Source: Sambucus nigra (Eukaryota > Streptophyta > Magnoliopsida > Dipsacales > Adoxaceae). Taken from it: a stretch of 64,000 bases of DNA. Both the position numbers and the translations under genes were made by a program. The stretch lies in NCBI GenBank assembly GCA_949130495.1, contig OX422214.1, positions 3,084,046 to 3,148,045 on the forward strand, written 5' to 3'. The notes beneath the pieces are model-generated. The model saw only the letters and a list, made by a program, of their open reading frames with translations. It was not told where the DNA came from and did no database searches. This document shows, piece by piece, positions 46,409-56,763 of this stretch. Each line of letters starts with the position of its first letter. Position 1 is the stretch's first letter.

Positions 46409-46615
46409 AGTATTTTGATATAACAATTTGGAGGAGAACTTATATTGTGAAAATTTTATGATATAGGGGTTGAAAATTAATTATGAATTTGAGAATTTCT
46501 CTAATAATTTTTATCTTCAATGATGTTTATGTTTTCTTAGACCTAACCGGCAATGGTTGTGGTTGTCTTGACAAATAACAAAAACACTTAAAAGCATGAA
46601 TGGGTATATATAGTA

Positions 46616-46800
46616 CTCTCTCAATTCAATGCATTTTATGGATTATGTATCTTTTGGCATACTTGACTATAATTTAGATTTTAGTATTTAGTATTACATC
46701 CATCCTACATGTTTATTATGGGTCATAGTAGAATTGAGCTTATACATAGCAATTATTTTAGCGTGTTATCTGATACATTCGTCCTAATTGAAAGAAGGAG
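46616..46800. mobile_element. Possible Stowaway-like MITE
   Basis: Left end CTCTCTCAATTCAATG after TA, right end complement CTCCTTCTTTCAATTAGG. These resemble Stowaway termini, but the right TA duplication is not exact. Confidence 0.3.
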
Positions 46801-46978
46801 CTTAGTTCAATGTTCTCTTTAGTCCTGGTAACTTTTAGCACACGATTGAATTTGAAACTACATCAGAGCAAGATTCTTAAATTAATGTGCAGTTACAAGT
46901 TTGCCAGTTTGAGCCTTATATATGTGTTCTAATGAAAATTTTAAGCTAATGCATTAAATATGTACATCGTGATGATTG

Positions 46979-47984
46979 ACAGAATTATTCAGAGGGGGCA
47001 TTACAGCGAAAGGAATGCAGCTCTGAGTTGACAAAGATTTGTAGGGGTGGTTGAGGTATATCATTCTCTTGGGGATATGCATAGAGATCTGAAGCGTGAC
47101 AATTTATTTTTGGTTAACAAGGATGATGATTTCTATCCTAAAGCTATAGAATTGGGGTTGTGAAGTGTTCTTCAAGCTAGGTAATTAGAAAAAGCAAAGA
47201 GCACAATTTTTCCTTCTCTTTTTCTCTCTCTTTGTTCTCAAACAGTCTCTGAATGATTGAGAAGCATATTGATGTGAAAAAACACTCAATGTTTTTATCT
47301 AATCTATGGAGTCTAATATTTCCCCTTAAGTTTTGGTCCTTAGGAGACATTCTGTATATTATTGAAGTTATGCTCTGGTGTTGTTGCCTTCGTTTTATGC
47401 ATCCCTTCTGCGTTCATAATAGTAGAGTGTGCATGTTTTATATATCTTCCTCCTTAATTCTTTAGTTTGATTCAAAAAAAATGTTGAAATACCATTAATG
47501 AGGTGTTATTACTTTTAATATATGATATCATGCAATGAACAAGTACAACCAAAACATGTTTATTTGAAATAATGGTGTTTTTACTTTTTGTATGGACTGC
47601 AACTTCAGGTCAGGTTTTCAGTGATGTGGTTGCAAGCCCATATTATGTAGCTCTTGAAGTGATTTTAAATAAGTATGGCTTAGAGGCCAATGTATGGACC
47701 GCAGGCGTGATACTCTATATACTATTAAGCAGTGTACCACTCTTTTGGGATGGTGTGTGTTATACTAAACTTGCACACATGTTATAGGTATATGTGCAAT
47801 ATGATAAAAACTTAGTGTACGTTTTGTTCATAAACACAACACGAGATATTTTATGCAGTATTGAAGGGACACATTAACTTCGAATTAGACCACTGGCCAC
47901 TGATATCCAATAATGTAGAGGATCTTATTAGGAAGATGATATACTCTCAACCTTTAGACCGACTTACGGCTCATAGAGTGTTAT
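46979..47984 (+). pseudogene. Calcium-dependent protein kinase (CDPK) fragment, three exons
   Basis: Pieces of a plant CDPK kinase domain in order. Exon a (46979-47180): RIIQRGHYSERNAALS, a stop, then VGVVEVYHSLGDMHRDLKRD (HRD kept, the usual KPEN changed to KRDN), NKDDDFYPKAIELGL (DFG changed to ELG). Intron 47181-47608. Exon b (47609-47752): [20 protein letters not shown] (APE changed to ALE), [20 protein letters not shown]. Intron about 47753-47835. Exon c (47836-47984): EIFYAVLKGHINFELDHWPL, VEDLIRKMIYSQPLDRLTAH. The glycine loop, catalytic Lys and EF hands are missing. Preserved intron positions mean a DNA-level duplicate, not a retrocopy. The loss of the DFG Asp and several stops make it non-functional. 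Confidence 0.85.
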
Positions 47985-48796
47985 ATATGTCTAATATTAC
48001 AAGTGATTATTTATGAATCTCTTATGATTATAAGCACCGAGTGCTTTGAATATTCTAAGGAACCATATAATAGGAATTTTTGCTAATATTTAAACCCAAG
48101 TCTAGGGTCTAGTTAAAACATTAAGCTAAATCAATGAGAGCTCAATCTGAATTATTGGCTTTATACAATGGTTGTTAAACTTGTGAGCAAATAGTGATCT
48201 AACATGGTAGAAAAGCTTTCTGTTAAGGAGGTCTAGAGTTCCGGTCTCTCCATATACATTTGGTTCTCTCTTTTCATGTTGGTTCATTTTTGTACAACCA
48301 TTTTTTCCTGTTCATTTATCCACTTCTTAACCTATAAAAAGGGATCGCCTTTAATTCTCTCATTCATACACACAAAATTTGTTACCTGATTATGTGATGT
48401 TTAATTATAGAAAGAAAACTTGATAGGTTTAAAATGTTTTTCTTTCTTCTTATTTATCTTCTCAAGCGTATGTGGAAGTTAATTATTATATAATACACTC
48501 CTCTCAAGTTACTAGAGCAGACTATCTTAGTGGGAGGACAACTCTCCTTTTTTCTGAAGTGAATGGGCATGTTAGATGCATAAGGCTTGTTGGGCAGATT
48601 TTGTTCCCAGTTCTCCCTTTTGAATTTATATATAGTTAAGTGAATGGTGATAGAGGTGAATCTTCGTATATGAAAAACAATCGTGATCAGCAGTTTGTTA
48701 TCTCTCCTATTCAATTTGATCCTTCCATTTATAAGTTAATCAAGAGTATGTTCTGATGACCAATATTTACTACTTAAAAAACACCAATACCTTAGA
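47985..48796. other. Non-coding flank with weak LTR-leader-like traces
   Basis: No frame. At 48205-48255 there is ACATGGTAGAAAAGCTTTC and GTTAAGGAGGTCTAGAGTTC, reminiscent of the leader after a Met-tRNA primer site, and a TATA-like CTATAAAAAGG at 48332-48342. These may be remnants of an old element; support is weak. Confidence 0.3.
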
Positions 48797-48801
48797 TAGT
48801 A
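48797..48801. repeat. Target-site duplication of the copia element, left copy (TAGTA)
   Basis: TAGTA here and at 60030-60034 immediately outside both LTRs. Confidence 0.9.
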
Positions 48802-49171
48802 TGTTGAAATATAAACTTGTTTTTATATTTAATCAACCAATTTCTAAGAAGCATCCTAAGTTAGGTAATGTGTGTTTATTTATTCTTAGTACTTCATAGT
48901 GGCTAAATAAGTGGAAGCAAATTGTGTGGCTTATGAATATGTGGATTAATTTAATTTGAACCACATTGAGTGCATTTGATTTTCTTCTAGTATAAATAGC
49001 CATCATCCTTGAGTTCTTAGAATCATCAAACAACAAGGAAGATAATAAGCAAATCTTATTAGTTGTAATTGAGAGAAGTTAAGTTTTAAGAGTGTTTTCT
49101 TCTTTGTAATAATATTTGAGTGCTAAATACAAGATAGTTGTGTGAGTGTCTTTGAAAGCTTATTTCCAACA
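48802..49171 (+). repeat. Copia 5' LTR
   Basis: 370 bp, TGTTGAAATATAAACTTG to TTATTTCCAACA. TATA-like CTAGTATAAATAGCC at about 48987-49001, with the transcript start presumably shortly downstream. Confidence 0.93.
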
Positions 49172-49174
49172 AAG

Positions 49175-49186
49175 TGGTATCAGAGC
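49175..49186 (+). other. Copia primer-binding site
   Basis: TGGTATCAGAGC, perfect initiator Met-tRNA site, three bases after the LTR. Confidence 0.93.
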
Positions 49187-49604
49187 AATTGAAAATTTGT
49201 TTCAAAGTATACGCTATAGCATATCAAATCGAATCTCTCGACGAGACGAATCCAACGCCGCCAGATTCATCCCAATCGGAGGTCTAACACGCCGCCACGT
49301 GTCACCAGAATGTTGCTGCCAAAAAGTGAGTTAACTCACCGAGTTAGCCAAATCATCCGAGTTGGAGCCGAGTTGACCGAGCCGTGAAGCCTATTTGAGC
49401 TTCTTGACCGAGCTGTCGAGCCTTGACCAAAGGCTGACCGTTGACCAAAAGTTGGCTTTGACTGTTGACTTTGATAGTTGACTTTGACTATTGACTATTG
49501 ACTTTGACCAGATTTCCATTTTTTTTGGTCCACGTTGTTCCTAAGGTTTTTGGGCATTCCGGATCCATCCGCGCAATAAAAATTTCCAAATTCTCACTAG
49601 AATT
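49187..49604 (+). promoter_or_regulatory. Copia 5' leader with eleven TTGAC (W-box core) motifs
   Basis: Between the primer site and the gag ATG. Eleven TTGAC motifs lie at 49373-49508 (starts 49373, 49404, 49423, 49441, 49458, 49465, 49478, 49484, 49491, 49498, 49504), several as TTGACC or TTGACT, the latter part nearly tandem (GACTTTGACTATTGACT). TTGAC(C/T) is the established WRKY-binding core. Whether it acts here is inference. Confidence 0.6.
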
Positions 49605-50540
49605 ATGGCAAATGGTGGTATGGCATCCTTTCAAGTCTCGATACTCAACAACAACAACTATGATAATTGGAGTATTAAGATGAAGGCACTTTTGGGTACA
49701 CACGATGTTTTGGAAGTCGTGGAGAGAGGTTACAGTGAGCCAAGAAATGAAGCTGTCTTAAACCAAACTCAGAAGGAGAGTTTGAAAGACTCAAGTTAGA
49801 GAGACAAGAAAGCTCTTTATTTCATCTATCAAGCATTAGATGATGATGGTTTCAAGAAGATTTCAAGTGCAATCTCCTCTAAGCAAGCATGGGAGAAACT
49901 GCAAACCTCTTACAAAGGAGCCGAACAAGTGAAGAAAGTTTGTCTTCAAACTTTAAGAGGTGATTTCGAATCTCTACATATGAAAGTGTCTGAGTCTATC
50001 TCCGATTATTTTTCAAGAGTCTTAGCTGTTTCAAATCAATTAAAAAGAAATGGCGAGAAGTTAGAAGATGTGACGATCATGGAGACGATACTTCGCTCAT
50101 TAGATCCAAAATTTGAGTACATCGTTACGACGATTGAAGAAACCAAAGACTTGAATGAGTTGACAATAGAACAACTAATGGGGTCATTGCAAGCATACGA
50201 ATAGAAGAAGAAGAAGAAGAAGCAAGAGATTGTGGAACAACTTCTTCAGATGGAGCTCCATCCGATAAAGAAAGAAGAATGTTTCAACAATGATAGAAGC
50301 CAACGTGGAAGAGGCCGTGGCTGAGGACGAGGTTACGGATGGGACGAGGTTGGAATTCTAACAACTACAATTCCAATAACTACAAGATAGGGGAAAGCTC
50401 AACACGAGGTCGTGGAAGAGGCAATTCGAACTCGAGGTATGACAAATATCAAGCTCGATGTTATAATTGTCTCAAGTTTGGGCATTATGCTTCAGAATGA
50501 AGAGCACCTAACAATAGAGTTGAGGAAAAGGCCAATTATG
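49605..50540 (+). pseudogene. Copia gag
   Basis: Start MANGGMASFQVSILNNNNYD, then [84 protein letters not shown]: the UBN2-type gag of plant copia elements. Stops at 49797-49799 and 50202-50204, then a frameshift before the zinc knuckle CYNCLKFGHYASE (50459-50497), whose last Cys codon has become TGA (50498-50500). The K-rich tail after MGSLQAYE lies beside a GAA repeat (50204-50222). Confidence 0.9.
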
Positions 50541-52105
50541 CGGAGGAGAAGATAAATAAGAAAGAAAATCTTCTTCTTCTAGCACGGAAGGAGACTGGTG
50601 GTAGTCAAGAAAATTCATGGTTTCTTGACAGTGGTGCAAGCAATCACATGTGTGGAAGGAAAGATATGTTCGTGGAGCTAGACGAGTCAGTAAGAGGAAA
50701 TGTCTCATTTGGAGATGATTCCAAAATATCGATGAAAGGAAAAGGTAACATCCTTATTCGTGCAAAAGATGGTAGTCACCAATTAATTTCAAGTGTCTAC
50801 TATGTGCCTAATATGAAAAGCAACATCTTGAGTTTGGGTCAACTCTTAGAAAAAGGCTATGATATCCATATGAAAAATTGTAGTTTTTTTATAAGAGATG
50901 ACAAAGGAGATTTAATTACAAAGGTACAAATGTCAAAGAATAGAATGTTCCCTTTGAATATTCAAAACGATGTTGCAAATTGTCTAAAGGTATGTTACAA
51001 AGATGCATCGTGGCTATATCATCTTTGATTTGGGCATCTCAACTTTGGAGGATTGGAGCTATTATCCAAGAAGGAAATGGTGAGAGGCTTACCTTGCATT
51101 AATCACCCTGACCAACTGTGCGAAGGATGTTTACTTGGGAAGCAATTCAGAAAAATATTTCCAAAGGAGTCAGACTCAAGAGCTAAGAATCCACTCGAGC
51201 TAATCCATACTAATGTATGCAGTCCGATCAAGCCAAGTTCTCTTGGTAAAATTAATTATTTCCTTCTCTTCATTGATGATTTTTTAAGAAAAACTTGGGT
51301 ATATTTCTTGAAGCAGAATCCAGAAGTTTTTGAAATATTCAAGAAGTTCAAAACTGTCGTGGAAAAGGAGAGTGGTCGTAAGATCAAGGCAATGAGATCT
51401 GACCGAGGAGGAGAATTCACTTCGAGTGAATTTCAAGAATTTTGTGAAGCAAATGGAATTCGTCGATCAATGATAGTTCCTCGATCCCCTTAGCAAAACG
51501 GAGTAGCGGAAAGAAAGAATCGAACCGTCCTCAATATAGATCGGAGTATGCTAAAAAATAAGAAACTGCCCAAGGAATTTTGGGCGGAAGCAGTGGCGTG
51601 TGACATCTACTTGTCCAACCGATCTACAACAAGAAGTGTTTGGGGAAAGACACCGCAAGAAGCATGGAGTGGAAGAAAATCGGGTATCTCCCACCTGAGA
51701 GTCTTTGGGAGCATAGCCCATGTACATGTACCAAATGAGAGAAGAACCAAACTTGATGACAAAAGCGAGAAGTTCATATTCATTGGCTATGATAACAACT
51801 CCAAAGGTTATAAATTATACAATCCTAACAATGTGAAGATTGTAATTAGCCGAGATGTGATATTTGATGAAGAAGGAGAATTTGATTTCGGCTCGAATAT
51901 AGACGATTTTAACTTCTTTCCCAACTTTGAAGAAGAGAATGAAGAAACCATGATAGAGCAAGAAGGAGAAGTTAAACAAGAGACCACTACTCCACCCACC
52001 TCACCAACATCAACCACTCATGGAGACTCATCACCATCTTCAAGTGAAAGTTTCAATGAAAGAGTTGTCCCCGCACAAAAAGTCTACGGGATCTTTATGA
52101 GGTAA
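50541..52105 (+). pseudogene. Copia protease and integrase
   Basis: Protease: FLDSGASNHMCG near 50622 with an intact DSG. Pre-integrase: WLYHL, a stop (51026-51028) in place of the Arg before FGHLN, then CINHPDQLCEGCLLGKQ (zinc-binding Cys pair). Core: ELIHTNVCSPI has Asn where the first catalytic Asp (HTDV) is expected; MRSDRGGEFTS keeps the second Asp; after a stop (51491-51493) QNGVAERKNRTV keeps the Glu. Then FWAEAVACDIYLSNRS, GKTPQEAWSG, LRVFGSIAHVHVP and FIFIGYDNNSKGYKLYNP. The frame closes at 52105 by a frameshift near 52085. Confidence 0.92.
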
Positions 52106-53340
52106 CCGAAAGACATGAAAATATTACACTCTTCTGACTCTTTGCCAATTGTGAACCAGTAAACTTTAAAGAAGCTGCACAAGACAAGAAGTGGAGAGAT
52201 ACGATGAATGAAGAAATGAGGTCCATTAAGAAGAATGACACTTGGGAACTCGCTTCACTTCTAAGAGGTCAAAAGGCTATCGGTGTCAAATGGGTGTACA
52301 AAATGAAGAGGAATGCTATGGGAGAAATAGAAAGACACAAGGAGAGGCTAGTCGCAAAAGGATATAGTCAAAGCGCTGGCATTGACTATGATGAGGTATT
52401 TGATCTTGTTGCCCGCTTAGAAACTGTGAAATTAATTATCTCCCTAGCATCTCAAAACAGGTGGAAGATTCATCAGCTAGATGTAAAGTCTGCATTTCGA
52501 AATGGAATACTTGAAGAAGAAGTCTACATAGAGGAACCTTTGGGATATGTAGTGAAGGGACATGAAGACAAAGACTTGAAGCTGAAGAAATCTCTCTACG
52601 GGTTAAAGCAAGCACCAAGGGCGTGGAATAGTCATATTGACAATTACTTTCAAGAGAATGGTTTCAGCAAATGTCCATACGAGCACGCTTTATATATCAA
52701 GATCAAAGATGGAGATATTTTGATCATGTGCTTATATGTGGATGATTTGATTTTTTCCGGAAGCCACCCAAACATGTTCAATGACTTCAAGAAAGCAATA
52801 GCGAAAGAGTTTGAGATGACAGATATTGGGCTAATGGCGTACTATCTTGGCATTGAAGTTAAACAACAAGAAGATGGAATTTTCATCTCACAGGAAGGCT
52901 ACACAAAGGAGATCCTCAAGATGTTCAAGATGAATGACTGCAAGCTAATTAACACTCCAGTGGAGTGCGGAGCTAAGCTATCAAAGAATGACGAAGGAGA
53001 AAGCCTAGATCCAACTTTCTTCAGGAGTTTGGTTGGATGTTTGCGCTATCTAACTTGTACAAGACCTGACATCCTCTATGCAGTTGGACTTGTAAGTGGA
53101 TACATGGAAACCCCAACAACCTCGCATTTTAAGGCTGTAAAAAGAATTCTTCACTATCTCAGAGGTACAATTGACTTTGGTCTGTTATACTCTTTTTCAA
53201 ATGATTACAAGCTTGTTGGTTATAAGGATAGTGATTGTGGTGGAGATACAGATGATAGAAAGAGCACCACAGGGTTTGTGTTCTTCATGGGAGATACTGT
53301 TTTCACATGGATGTCAAAGAAGCACCAATTATCACACTCT
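52086..53340 (+). pseudogene. Copia reverse transcriptase and N-terminal RNase H
   Basis: Starts after the frameshift with LYEVTERHENITLF and a stop (52135-52137), then NFKEAAQDKKWRDTMNEEM, VKWVYKMKRN, RLVAKGYSQSAGIDYDEVFD, QLDVKSAFRNGILEEEVYIE, KSLYGLKQAPRAWN, catalytic CLYVDDLIFSGS, ISQEGYTKEILKMFKMNDC, RSLVGCLRYLTCTRPDI, DSDCGGDTDDRKSTTGFVFF. A single-base deletion in the KKHQLSHS segment shifts the frame, and the Athila-like element follows at 53341. The RT active site is intact. Confidence 0.93.
53336..53340. repeat. Target-site duplication of the Athila-like element, left copy (ACTCT)
   Basis: ACTCT here and at 59293-59297. Removing the insert and one copy joins the two RNase H halves. 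Confidence 0.88.
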
Positions 53341-54786
53341 CGTTAGAGTGGAAAAACCGAGCGTCCGTGTAATACGCTAGTCGTTGTTATCGGCTTCCAA
53401 CCTCAATACAAAAAAACCTAAACTTGTAACTACACTCTTAAGGAGTATAGTGGCGGGTCTGGGTATCGAATCCACAGGGAATGTTTGATAGAATTTAACT
53501 GATTTATTACTTCTAAAATAAAAGTGAAAAAGATGATGATGGTTGAAGAGGGAAAAAATAAAAAAGTTAACTATGCATGCATGAGAAAACTAATTAAGAT
53601 GAATGATAAAGTAGGTTGGAATACAATCCCCTAACCCTAGTAATTTACCGTGTAGAATACTAGAATTGTAAATTATAAATTTGAATGAATCCAGTCTTTA
53701 TAGATCCTAAGCATTACGTATATGAGGTTCAAGCCCACACCATAGGAAATCAAAGGTAAATATAAAGCGGTGCTAAATAATTATACGCACATCGTATTCT
53801 TAAACATCCCAAGTACCTAGGGCAAGAGAGATTAAAAGATCTACAATGATTGTAAAATTGTCTCGCATGACTCTTTCAAATTTTTAATTTAAATTCTTTT
53901 TTCTACATAAGTAATTTACATTGGGATGGGTTCATGCATCCCAACCTTTAAAAACTTAGCTAGGAATGATTTTATTAAATGAAATAAATTCATAAAAATG
54001 CATGTAATTGTGGATCTAAGAAACATTGTAAAAACAAAAATTACAAAACAAGTGATAATTGAATTGAAAATAGAATTGAGATAAAATAAGCGAAAGGGAA
54101 ATTGATACTTGAAATCTGCACTAAAGAATAGAGATGATTGAATCCAGAAATACTTCTTATTCTTACAAACTATGGCTTTTCTAAAAATAAGAAATTTGTC
54201 TACTACAAACTCTCTAAAATCTAATTCTCTCTCTAAAATTCTATTCTACTCTCTAGAATTCGACTATCTTGGAAGGATGTAGGGCTTGGACTTTTATAGA
54301 TCTCAAAAATGACTTTTCCCATGCATTTCCACGTTTTACAACTAATAAAAATGAATTAAATAAGAAATTTCAAGAGTTGTCTCTTCAGCTTCCATAATTA
54401 ATTTCAACTTTTGAGTTTCTGTCTCCAACTTTAAATGGGCATAACTTCTTCACCGTAGCTCGGATTGGGGTGCCGTTTTTTCCAATATTCTTGTAATTTA
54501 GAGCTTTTTGACTTTCCAATTGCACCCATCTCCGGACTAAGGCTGGAAAATTACGAAAATGCCCTTGAACTCCCCATTTCTTGGTTTCTTTCACTGTTTT
54601 GAGTTCTCCTTCGCACTAACTTGCATGAAATACCTGTAAAGCACATGAGAAATACACAAAACACGAAATACTTGCCAAAAAAGGTTAGTAGCATAAATAC
54701 GAGACAAATCCAAGATATTTACACTGCACGGGATCATAAAAATACCGAAATTAAGGGGATAAATATCAAGAATGTGTGCCTAATCA
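53341..54786 (-). repeat. Athila-like 3' LTR
   Basis: 1,446 bp. It matches 57848-59292 except for scattered single changes; its outer end reads CGTTAGAGTGG against TGATCGAGTGG in the other copy. Confidence 0.93.
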
Positions 54787-54800
54787 CACCCCCTAACTTA
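54787..54800 (-). other. Athila-like polypurine tract
   Basis: The minus strand reads TAAGTTAGGGGGTG directly before the 3' LTR start TGATTAGG. Confidence 0.8.
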
Positions 54801-54805
54801 GAACT

Positions 54806-54822
54806 TTGCTCGTCCCGAGCAA
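54806..54822. other. Perfect hairpin beside the polypurine tract
   Basis: TTGCTCG-TCC-CGAGCAA: seven-base arms, three-base loop, five bases from the polypurine tract. Confidence 0.7.
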
Positions 54823-56763
54823 TGTAAAATAAATTATTTTAAAGTTCAACTCTTGAAAATTCTTTATTGGGATAGAATAACTTTTTTGCGGGCAAGCGAT
54901 TGCATTTAGCGTATGCAACAAGCCTTGAAACCCCTAGGTTACCCTAGTAGGACGAGCTTTGTCTCGTGAGGGTTTGCAGTGAGTACACCCACAAAATTCT
55001 TTATTGACTAAAATAAATATCAAAATACTTAAAAATTGAACAATTTAAACTTTTCGAAAAATAATCACCATAAATTCATATTCAAATGTCTCAAACCATA
55101 GTGTGTGTGTGTGCAAAGCCAGAAATTCAACCTGAAATTTCCATCGATTCAGCATTACGTTACTTTCCGAAAATTCATTTTGATTCCAATTCTTACGGAT
55201 GCACTCACAAACGAATCACTCGGATTGCGATTATTTTCTCTCGGTATGCATGATATAGAGAGTAAATATAATGGACACAAATTCACGCATACAATATCGA
55301 AAATAAGGAAATATATGGTGAAAAGATCTCATCATCGGAATACAGTTATAAGGTAATGGGAAACATCATCTCTTAATCACACAATTTTAATCTCTTTTAT
55401 TATCTTTTTGTGTTTTAACTCTCCATGCAGTAATTAATTTCGCCATTCGGACTAGGTTAGGACTTTTTCGGGTTAAAAAGTGTAAAGGGTAAAAATGGGA
55501 ATGGTCGGAATATTCGGAATTGGAAAATGTCCTTATGACGTCCATTAGTGCTTTTTCGGGCATTTGCTCATTTTTCTCTTTTTTTTTCTATTTTCATTTT
55601 TTTTCTTTTTTTTCTTGCTAATTTTTTTTTTGAGCATTTTTTCTGTTTTTCTCTTGCCCCTTTTTATTGCACAATTTGGACTTACTTGATGAATTTTCTC
55701 AATTTTCACAATTCCTGGCTATTTGAGTTTTTCAGGTTATCAAACGAAAGGGAAATATTTTATTAGGCTCAAAGTGGGTTGCAAAGGGATAATTTTGTTT
55801 TTCCCAACTTTTTATGGATAATATTTTTGGGTAACAAATGAGGGCCTACTTCATTGTCCAAATTGCTAATCACATTACCATATGCATCTCGAGATTAATT
55901 AAGTTTAGCGATATATTTAGCACGAATTTCGAGACAACATTTCACACATTTCCCATAACCGATCAAAACAAAGGATTGAGATCATCAACGACTTATTAAA
56001 ACGCTAAAAAGAACTTCGAGTTAATCATAAACTCGGATTGATTTAAAAACTCACAAAAAATTTAAAGACTTGAAATCTCACCGGGTTTGATCAATCTCCA
56101 CACTTATTCGTTAAGTCGTCAATTTTCGCACAATTTCCATCTTCGGTCAATTTCGGCTTAGTGCAATTGATTGTTAACAATTTGAGACTTTAAATAGAAT
56201 AAAGGTGATATTTTTGAAAAATTTAAATTCCAATTTTTATTTACCTTGAACAAATTTTTTTTGGCTTTTTTCAAAAATTTTCAATTTCTTTTTTTTTTTT
56301 TGAAATTTTTGAAATTTTCTAAAAAAAACACACTTGGAAAGAACATGTGATTGAATAAATGAATCTAAACAATAAACGGGAAGAATATCCCACACCCCCT
56401 AACTTAAATGTTGCATTGTCCTCAATGCGAATCAAGAACACAACATAAAGAGAGGAAAAGAAAGATATTACCCAAATGGAGCGATCCCTGATGAGTGCGA
56501 GTCCATTGAATCTACAAAACATGTTAGAACCAAGCATAGCAAAAAGAATAACAAAAACTTTAACTAATGACACTACACTATTAAAAAAGGAAAGAAAAAG
56601 AAAAAGAAAAAGAAAAAAACTAATTATGTACAACCTACGATTTTAACTTCTAATAACTCATATAGAAGTCGAAAAATTTGAGGGTCCACCCAAAATACAA
56701 TTTGACTTTGAGGGGTAATCAGTGTACCTCATTAGGATGCATGCGTCTCGAAAAATAAGAAGT
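54823..56763 (-). other. Long non-coding part of the Athila-like element
   Basis: No supported frame; has poly-T tracts (55577-55640, 56255-56305), a (GT)n run near 55100-55112, and at about 56388-56420 (minus strand) GAGGACAATGCAACATTTAA followed by GTTAGGGGGTGTG, a second polypurine-like block that resembles the true one at 54787-54800. Confidence 0.6.

Noticed and set aside
46616..46800. Confident Stowaway MITE call
   Set aside because: The termini are only partly matched and the right TA duplication is inexact; kept only as a low-confidence feature.
49605..53340. Endogenous plant pararetrovirus
   Set aside because: Domain order protease-integrase-RT-RNase H, LTRs and TSD are those of a Ty1/copia element; no movement protein or virus-type coat domain.
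53630..53645. Telomere-like CCCTAACCCTAG
   Set aside because: Only about two units, repeated in the second LTR at 58136; part of the LTR.
55548..55766. Phe-rich 72-aa frame resembling a membrane protein
   Set aside because: Comes from poly-T tracts in the Athila-like element; no conserved feature.
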